A DNA stretch of 64,000 nucleotides from the NCBI GenBank assembly GCA_035771165.1, contig JAWNZC010000229.1:848501-912500 (forward strand), in the 5' to 3' direction. Below, piece by piece: positions 58,607 to 64,000 of this stretch. The DNA comes from Paragorgia papillata. Lineage: Eukaryota; Cnidaria; Anthozoa; Scleralcyonacea; Coralliidae. A program made the position numbers and the translations under genes. Under the pieces are notes generated by a model. The model saw only the letters and a list, made by a program, of their open reading frames with translations, searched no databases and was not told the DNA's origin. Within the stretch, counting starts at the first letter, position 1, and each line of letters opens with the position of its first letter.

Positions 58607-58742
58607 GTCATCGCAATAGACAAGTTCGGCCTCTGGGGTGCCAGAAGCTTAGTCTACCCAGATACGTCTGTTGTATTCTGGCCTTCAGCTTTTCAGTGCG
58701 ATACAAAGAGTTCTGTACGCCCTGGAGAGAGAGTAATTCTAC

Positions 58743-59471
58743 CTATTTTTGTCGTAGGTCAGACATACGCAGAACTTCTACATGCTCAAAAAGCTTGGGC
58801 TCCATCTCAGACTTGAGCACTTGAAAGGCATTATCATACTGAGATTTCAGGTCTCCCTTTTGATTTTTCTGGATGGCTTCTATTTGCTTGACGTTTGTGT
58901 AAAGGCGATAACAAGACCTATGAAAGCACACTTTTATAGCAACAGGGTCTCGTGCGTTTAGAGTTACAATAAGCCTTTCGTCACCACGGATATTTGCTGC
59001 CTCGAGAAGAGTCGTTCCAGCAATCTCTGTCCGGCAAAGAGTCTCTTTTCTCCGTCTGTCTTTTGGATCTGTCTTTTCCTTTTGACATATCGCACAATTC
59101 TTGGTGTCTGTTGACTGTAGATGAGATCTTGTCAGACGAGGCTCACCCTCTCGCTCAGTTGTGGCAGTATTTCGAATTCCCTCCTCTGGAGGTGAAGTAT
59201 CCTCTATCTTCCTCTTTTTCATCACACGTTCAAGGAGGTTCTTGGCTGTGTACATTTGGTAGCATTTACGGTGATACCTGCCAAATGGGCCGCTTTCCCA
59301 TTTCCCCTCCATTCTTTTAGAAATATTATCCTTTTGAACGTCTGAGGCTTCTTTAAAGATCTTCCAGCTTACATCAGAAAAGTTTGTTAGTGGGCCCTGC
59401 ACTCCAGCTTTGTGACACAAGCAACTTGTTGAAGCACTCGAAAATGGTCTCGGATTTAGTGAAACCGCCAT
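58743..59471 (-). CDS. Transposon protein segment 1: Cys/His-rich N-terminus
   Basis: 242 codons from ATG (MAVSLNPRPFSSASTSCLCH). Two zinc-binding-like clusters: CLCH...GRYHRKCYQMY (about 18-70) and CAICQKEKTD...CFHRSCYRLY (about 125-190). These look like repeated Cys2-His-Cys modules and are probably DNA-binding. The segment ends in DLRQK and a stop at 58743. The next coding block resumes in another frame after about 100 bp, through an intron or damage (donor-like tag/gtagaa at the stop). I see no close match to a host gene. Confidence 0.6.
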   Translation of the reverse strand: MAVSLNPRPFSSASTSCLCHKAGVQGPLTNFSDVSWKIFKEASDVQKDNISKRMEGKWESGPFGRYHRKCYQMYTAKNLLERVMKKRKIEDTSPPEEGIRNTATTEREGEPRLTRSHLQSTDTKNCAICQKEKTDPKDRRRKETLCRTEIAGTTLLEAANIRGDERLIVTLNARDPVAIKVCFHRSCYRLYTNVKQIEAIQKNQKGDLKSQYDNAFQVLKSEMEPKLFEHVEVLRMSDLRQK

Positions 59472-60074
59472 ACGCTGTGCCGCTAACGTACCAACTGTAA
59501 ATTAACAGAGGCGCATATTTGAATATTATACACATTTTTATTATACGGCTGGGTTGCGTTCCTGGTCTGTAAGCAAAATGAAGCAACGCTGATTAGTGAT
59601 TGCCTAATTGGCTGCCTAGCCTTCTAATAAGTTTCATGTACAGACCGGTTAGTTTTGGCGAGAAAATTGCTTGGCCAATTTGAAGGTAATCTAACAAGAT
59701 TTAGGTACGTTTTATGTAAGATGAACAGCAGAGAATTGCTTTAGAACGGAATTAAATCCATAACTCGTTGATTTTAAAATTAAAATTTAAAATTTATAAA
59801 AAAAATTCGAAATCTAAAGCAACAAGGGGAGATTTCAAAGAGTTACAACTTAAAGGGAATTTCTTTGATTTTCCTCAACTTTTCAAAGACGATAGATAAT
59901 TATACAATACCCTTGTTGCTATGCGTGTTTTCATTGGTTGTTGCCCATGATCTATTAGAGGACAGACACATGGATCACGTCAGATCACGTCAGCTGACTC
60001 GTTTTTTTCTTTCTTCATGCCCCAAAATCCGACAGGGTTTTTATAAAAACCTTTTAAGTTTTTGTATTGTATAA
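59472..60074. other. Upstream flank of transposon, no gene
   Basis: Should contain the promoter and one terminus of the transposon. No clear inverted repeat to 54.0-54.7 kb found by eye. An A/T-rich patch at 59775-59820. Confidence 0.35.
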
Positions 60075-60261
60075 AACAAATAGATTCCATTTTTTTGTTG
60101 TCTGTTCAGTTATAGATGCACAGAAGACGTCACAACGTGGTAAGAACATCAGTGACCCACTCGACTGCGTCTCGTGGGCCACTTTTTTGTTCTTACCACG
60201 TTTTGACGTCATCTGTGCATCTATAACTGAACAGACAACGGCAAAATGGAATCTATTTGTT
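60075..60261. mobile_element. Palindromic MITE, 187 bp
   Basis: Arms of about 75 bp: aacaaatagattccat at both ends, gttcagttatagatgcacag and complement, acgtggtaagaaca inside, around a smaller ctcgactgcgtctcgtggg core. Weaker pairing (ggtttt) may extend it outward. Confidence 0.8.
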
Positions 60262-60721
60262 AAATATATCACCAACAAAACCGTGTCGGGAAATTCAATA
60301 ATTCCGTAAGGTTTTAAGTTCACGGCCATTCCCGTGCGTTCACTTCAGGCTTTTTTTTTTGTCAATTTACAAATGTTGTATAACTTTCCACTAGAATCCA
60401 TTATTGAAAAACCCCGCACGGTTTTTTAGCGCTTTGTATTAGGACTCCCAGGAAAGAATCGAATTTAAAATTAATAAAACCTCTTTGAGTTAAAGCTTGT
60501 GAAAGGCAATCACCACGTCCGTCTAGAAGGTTCGTGGAACAATTGTTGATTCATTAAAATCATTAAAACATTATTAGCATGTTGCTGTCGCAAATTTTAT
60601 AAGATTTAATCTGATGTGGGGGTTAAGGTATCCACGACGTAATGCAGACGCGCTATGTCCTTTAGACTAGAAACACCCCTGAAGGTATACGGTAACCTTA
60701 ATTGAACTGTTCTTTCTTTAG

Positions 60722-60916
60722 GTGACATTAAGAATCCAAAAAGGTCCTCTACCTGTTTGTCATTCTCTTGATTGTTGCTTCATTCCAAATGACAATCATT
60801 TAATGAAGATAATAAGTGGCAAAACGTCAAGTTATAAAATAGATGATTTTGCAGATATTCCTCATGCTGTAATGTTTCTTTCACTCGATGTTTCAAGTGA
60901 AGATGAGGCCGAGTCT
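60722..60916 (+). CDS. INTU: INTU exon 4
   Basis: 195-bp exon in phase 0 on both sides, after ttctttctttag and before GTAAGT. Reads VTLRIQKGPLPVCHSLDCC, then IPHAVMFLSLDVSSEDEAES. The beginning continues the PDZ strand from exon 3 (AME-VTLRIQKG, compare MQVKLTFENA in vertebrate INTU). The end matches the start of the first longin-like domain (HIIMYLTLQLDSETSKEE). Its last six bases and donor belong to a fivefold tandem repeat that runs into the intron. Confidence 0.85.
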
Positions 60917-61117
60917 GTAAGTATCCTGATTATTTTTACTAATAAAGACTAGAGTCTGTAAATATCCTGATTATTTTTACTAATAAAGACTAGAGTCTGT
61001 AAGTATCCTGATTATTTTTACTATAATAAAGACTAGAGTCTGTAAGTATCCTGATTATTTTTAGTAATAAAAACTAGAGTCTGTAAGTATCCTGATTATT
61101 TTTACTAATAAAGACTA
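60911..61117 (+). repeat. Tandem array of splice-donor segment, 5 copies of 41 bp
   Basis: Unit GAGTCTGTAAGTATCCTGAT followed by tatttttactaataaagacta. Units begin at 60911, 60952, 60993, 61036 and 61077. Copies 1, 3, 4 and 5 keep GTAAGT; copy 2 has GTAAAT; copy 3 has 2 extra bases. Unit 1 overlaps the end of exon 4. Confidence 0.95.
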
Positions 61118-61152
61118 TACAGTCGAGAGGAGAATCATGAGTTGATACAACC

Positions 61153-61250
61153 ATAGTCAATCCTGAAAACTTAAAAAGCGAAATGTTTTTGTTATATCTT
61201 TTTGTTCGCGTTTATGCAAACTTGTTCATCGTGAAGACAATGTATTTTTT
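61153..61250. repeat. Partial relative of the element at 62332
   Basis: Shares catagtcaatc, tatctttttgttcgc, tttatgca and acaatgtatttt in order with the left part of 62332-62656. Confidence 0.5.
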
Positions 61251-61253
61251 GTA

Positions 61254-61520
61254 AGATGAGATGAGATGAGATGAGATGAGATGAGATGAGATGAGATGAG
61301 ATGAGATGAGATGAGATGAGATGAGATGAGATGAGATGAGATGAGATGAGATGAGATGAGATGAGATGAGATGAGATGGGATGGGATGAGATGGGATGGG
61401 ATGGGATGGGATGGGATGGGATGGGATGGGATGGGATGGGATGGGATGGGATGGGATGGGATGGGATGGGATGGGATAAGATAAGATAAGATAAGATAAG
61501 ATAAGATAAGATAAGATAAG
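61254..61520. repeat. Pentanucleotide array in three blocks
   Basis: ATGAG x24 (61256-61375), then ATGGG about x20 with one ATGAG (61376-61475), then ATAAG x9 (61476-61520). Adjacent blocks differ by one or two bases per unit. Confidence 0.97.
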
Positions 61521-61544
61521 TATAGGATAAATACCGAGAACGGA

Positions 61545-61605
61545 GGCTTTAAGCCAGATAGATCCCGAGGGCCGAAGGCCCGAGGGATTTATCTGGCTTA
61601 AAGCC
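61545..61605. repeat. Hairpin, about 22-bp stem
   Basis: ggctttaagccagata and its complement enclose gatcccgagggcc/gaaggcccgagggat; uses the same cccgaggg words as the element at 21653. Confidence 0.8.
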
Positions 61606-62138
61606 GACGTTCGACTAAAACACGATTGAAGAAGGTTTTCTAAAAGATAGCATTTACCGAGTGTCGAAGGACATTGTTATGTCAAATGTTAACGGGATTT
61701 TATGAAATAATAAGACTCCAAAGCAACCTTTGAATAATAGCTTATTAAACAACTTGAGAAGTACGTAAAGGTTCATTGAACACATACACAGACTTTCTAC
61801 AAGCTTGTTTGAATAATTAGTATGAATAATTAGTACCAGATCTATCATTACAGCATTGGGCATGCGTATTGATGCAGTATCAATCCCACATTTTATGCTC
61901 GACGTTCAGCGTAATAAATTGCTGACTCAACCAACAGATTTTGATGATTTTCATTGGTTTGCCTTCCTCTCGTAAACTACGTGGAGCGAAAAGAAAACCC
62001 TTGCTCTCCTTCCCCTATGTGGGCGCTACCAGCGTTACCATACTAGATAGTTGTAGCAGGACCCTATGAATTTATAATGTGGGATTTATGGGATATAAAT
62101 CCCGCAAAAAAAACAAAGAAAACTGACTTGATCGTGTT
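61606..62138. other. Intron 4 sequence, no gene
   Basis: No supported ORF. Short inverted words gggattt and aaatccc near 62090-62105. Confidence 0.4.
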
Positions 62139-62320
62139 TTAAGATAAGATAAGACAACTTTATTTAGACGCGGTAGGACCTTCAGGAATTACATGTAAAT
62201 TACAAAGTATATACAACATAACAAAACTAACTACAACTACTATTACTAAATAAATACAATATTACTCTAAATAGATACAACAATATATATATAATAAATA
62301 GATAAATAAAATAAAAATAC
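62139..62320 (-). mobile_element. LINE 3' tail, antisense
   Basis: The complement ends aaataaagttgtcttatctt with (TTATC)-type tail repeats, a common non-LTR 3' terminus. No coding part visible. Confidence 0.55.
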
Positions 62321-62331
62321 CTGCTTTACAA

Positions 62332-62656
62332 CATAGTCAATCGAGATATGGTCTGGAAACTCAGCTAAATTCATTGTTCTATCTTTTTGTTCGCCTTTAT
62401 GCATTTTTGTGCACGGTCACTGAACACATTGTATTTTAGTATAATTAACAAATTAACAACGTTTCAACGTTTCATAATGAAGCAATCATCCAATAGCAGC
62501 ATTTAGGTTCAATCACTCAACCATGTTATTTAAATATTAATAAGCAAAACAACAAAAGGTTTATGTACGGTGAGGACCGTCTCAACATAAAATCACAGCT
62601 CATTATAGACGCTTTGAAATTAGTCGAGTTTCCAGACCATTTGTCGATTGACTATG
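62332..62656. mobile_element. Inverted-repeat element, 325 bp
   Basis: Ends catagtcaatcga...atggtctggaaactc and complement. No ORF; target duplication not evident. Confidence 0.7.
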
Positions 62657-62997
62657 ATGCAACTGCATGCTTGTTAGCAGGAAACCTGTGTCGCTAATAC
62701 TGGAAAAAGCACGTGAGATTTCCCCTCCTGAACAATGTTGGTTGATAGAAATATTTGGCATATCTTGCATTCAGCCATCATAGTATAGACTATAGAGCAA
62801 CATTGAAGTGTGGGTAGCGATCAGTATATATGATGCTTTTTTAGGATCTTAATAGCACCGTCGAGTGTTTGCACTCAATTGTCGGGTAAATTAATGTAAA
62901 TGTGAAGTTGATTTCTACAGTATGTTACAGTCATGTGCATGTACAGTACATTGTCACAGTCACAAGTGGTAATTACCATTACCATATCAATTATTTG

Positions 62998-63043
62998 TAA
63001 GGTGTCACCCTCTTGAAATAAAGTTTTTATCTTATCTTATCTT
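62998..63043 (+). mobile_element. LINE 3' tail, sense
   Basis: caccctcttgaaataaagtt followed by tttttatcttatcttatctt, the same (TTATC)n tail type as at 62139. Confidence 0.6.
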
Positions 63044-63165
63044 AGTAGTGGCAATGTTATGAAATTATTTGTTTAGTTTAATTGTATTATTTTTATTTAG
63101 GAAATAGCAAATTTGTGAAATCACATTTTGTTCTATTGTGACCAATTCTATTTTGCATTTTCCAG

Positions 63166-63281
63166 GATATTTTGTTCCAATTTCCTGATGATTCTGCTTC
63201 CAAGAAAGTGATCTCGCTACGAGGAATCTTTCTTACTTTAGGTGACCTGCTAACCTCTGTCACAGGTTCAACAGTAAAAAG
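63166..63281 (+). CDS. INTU: INTU exon 5: longin-domain segment
   Basis: 116-bp exon between acceptor tttgcattttccag/G and donor aaaaag/gtaagt, phase 0 to phase 2. Reads DILFQFPDDSASKKVISLRG, then RGIFLTLGDLLTSVTGSTV, which matches the RGIFLTLCDMLENVTGTQV segment I recall in vertebrate INTU; this is the strongest single identification of the gene. In known INTU this is the first longin-like domain used in CPLANE assembly. The gene continues beyond the window. Confidence 0.88.
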
Positions 63282-63566
63282 GTAAGTTATTTTTGATAGA
63301 TCATAAAATCATAGTCATACATTTAATTCAAGACCGTTTGAATTCTTTAGAAAGTTTACTTTATTTCTAGTAAATACTGTATATTTCTCAACCATTAATA
63401 ATTCATCGAACTCGGCTATCGCCTCGTTTTTCAACACACTTCTCTGCACTTCTCGGTGTTTTCAAATCAGATAATAAACGGCTTTTCGTGTATGATATAT
63501 TACTTAATATTTTCGACAATGTAAAAAGTAGAGTGCTGCGTAGGCAGTGTTTTAGATGAAAATCTG
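63282..63566 (+). other. INTU intron 5 start, no other gene
   Basis: AT-rich. From about 63520 it carries Penelope-like words (gtgctgcgtaggcagtgt). Confidence 0.5.
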
Positions 63567-63602
63567 GTAAACTGCCGAGAATAATTTTGACAATGAAATC
63601 CT

Positions 63603-63625
63603 AACGTTTCGAGCCCTTCATCTAA
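63603..63625 (-). ncRNA. Decayed hammerhead core
   Basis: Minus strand: GTTAGATGAAGGGCTCGAAACG. GATGA and GAAAC remain but the 5' CTGA is replaced and helix II is shortened. Probably inactive. Confidence 0.4.
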
Positions 63626-63642
63626 CGCAATTACATTTTACT

Positions 63643-63672
63643 CTGATGAAAGGCTCCGCGCGAAACGTCAGT
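63643..63672 (+). ncRNA. Hammerhead ribozyme core
   Basis: CTGATGA (63643-63649), helix II region AAGGCTCCGCGC, GAAAC (63662-63666), then GTC/AGTA. TACT immediately before the core pairs with AGTA just after the GTC, giving a 4-bp helix I as expected of a type I hammerhead cut after GTC. Helix II pairing is imperfect. Confidence 0.6.
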
Positions 63673-63711
63673 ATTTCATTATCAAAATTATTCTCGGTAG
63701 TTTACCTCCTT

Positions 63712-64000
63712 TTTTCTTTGCTCTATTTAACAGTCAAAGATTTTTATTTAGAGATCTAACTCATGAAGAGATCTTCACATATTTCATGATTCCGCGTATC
63801 AAGCGGAATATTACGATACTAATTGAGAAGATGTGATGTACATGTACATACTGTAGCTCAGGCATGAAATTGTGAAAATGTTCTTCGTGGTGTTCTACTC
63901 AGAAAAAAATATTCTTTGTAAATATTGGCCAATAGAAACGTAGCCTGCCAGATTTGGCGAATATTTACAGTGGATGTCGTTATCTAATTGTGAAAGAGAA
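63712..64000. other. No gene seen
   Basis: AT-rich intron sequence to the end of the window. Short inverted words (ttccgcgtatcaagcggaat) near 63790. Confidence 0.4.

Larger units (their letters stand above)
54725..59471 (-). mobile_element. Academ-like DNA transposon with XPG-type nuclease
   Basis: Four coding segments in a row on the minus strand form one long protein interrupted by a likely intron and by frame breaks. It is antisense within INTU intron 3. The combination of N-terminal Cys/His clusters, FEN/XPG-type nuclease motifs and a C-terminal CXC cluster fits the Academ superfamily, whose members encode an XPG-like nuclease. Termini and target duplication could not be located, so the true ends lie outside these limits. 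Family assignment is inference. Confidence 0.6.
51662..60721 (+). other. INTU intron 3 (9 kb) hosting an antisense transposon
   Basis: Runs from gtatgt after exon 3 to ttctttctttag before exon 4. 51662-54724 shows no gene (short ORFs only; transposon-end-like cagggg sequences near 53070 and gggcccgatgcacg palindromic words at 53855-53920). 54.7-59.5 kb is the XPG-nuclease transposon, and 60.08-60.26 kb a palindromic MITE. Confidence 0.8.
63567..63711. mobile_element. Head-to-head Penelope-like fragments forming a palindrome
   Basis: aaactgccgagaataatttt (63567 on) and the complement of the sequence ending at 63711 (aaactaccgagaataatttt) are inverted copies. Each arm includes a hammerhead-related segment, the right arm intact and the left one decayed. 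The spacer is about 15 bp. Confidence 0.75.

Overview
The window is animal nuclear DNA: AT-rich, with spliced genes (GT-AG introns), single-exon receptor genes followed by AATAAA signals, and dense old transposons. Penelope-like elements with hammerhead ribozymes, 5S- and tRNA-derived SINEs, many short inverted-repeat transposons and an XPG-nuclease transposon point to a cnidarian, probably an anthozoan such as a coral. That placement is inference from repeat and gene content.

Layout. (1) 1-10.9 kb: a tandem array with a unit of about 4.12-4.17 kb. Each unit carries one intronless class A (rhodopsin-like) GPCR gene, a small conserved antisense ORF and, in units 1 and 2, a foldback element. 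Copy 1 is broken by a 4-bp insertion; copies 2 and 3 are intact; a fourth unit is only a remnant. (2) 11-43 kb: no convincing host gene. It holds minisatellites (35, 33, 47 and 13 bp units), LINE and Penelope debris, a 5S-derived SINE, and many miniature inverted-repeat elements, several with readable target-site duplications and one with its empty site visible elsewhere in the window. (3) 43.6-64 kb: five plus-strand exons of one host gene that I read as inturned (INTU), a planar-cell-polarity/ciliogenesis effector; the gene runs out of the window. Exon phases agree at every junction. (4) Inside its third intron, antisense, lies a DNA transposon of about 4.7 kb (54.7-59.5 kb) encoding a large protein with the full motif series of a FEN/XPG-type nuclease and a C-terminal CXC cysteine cluster. 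It best fits the Academ superfamily and is damaged by frame changes.

Points most worth a second look: hammerhead ribozyme cores at four loci (37.4, 38.05, 47.0 and 63.65 kb), one of them in a head-to-head palindrome with a decayed partner; a fivefold tandem duplication of the INTU exon 4 splice-donor segment; GPCR copies that differ at the NPxxY asparagine and look mosaic over TM6-TM7; and nested transposons whose insertion order can be read. No CRISPR array, operon, bacterial gene or functional rRNA/tRNA gene was seen.
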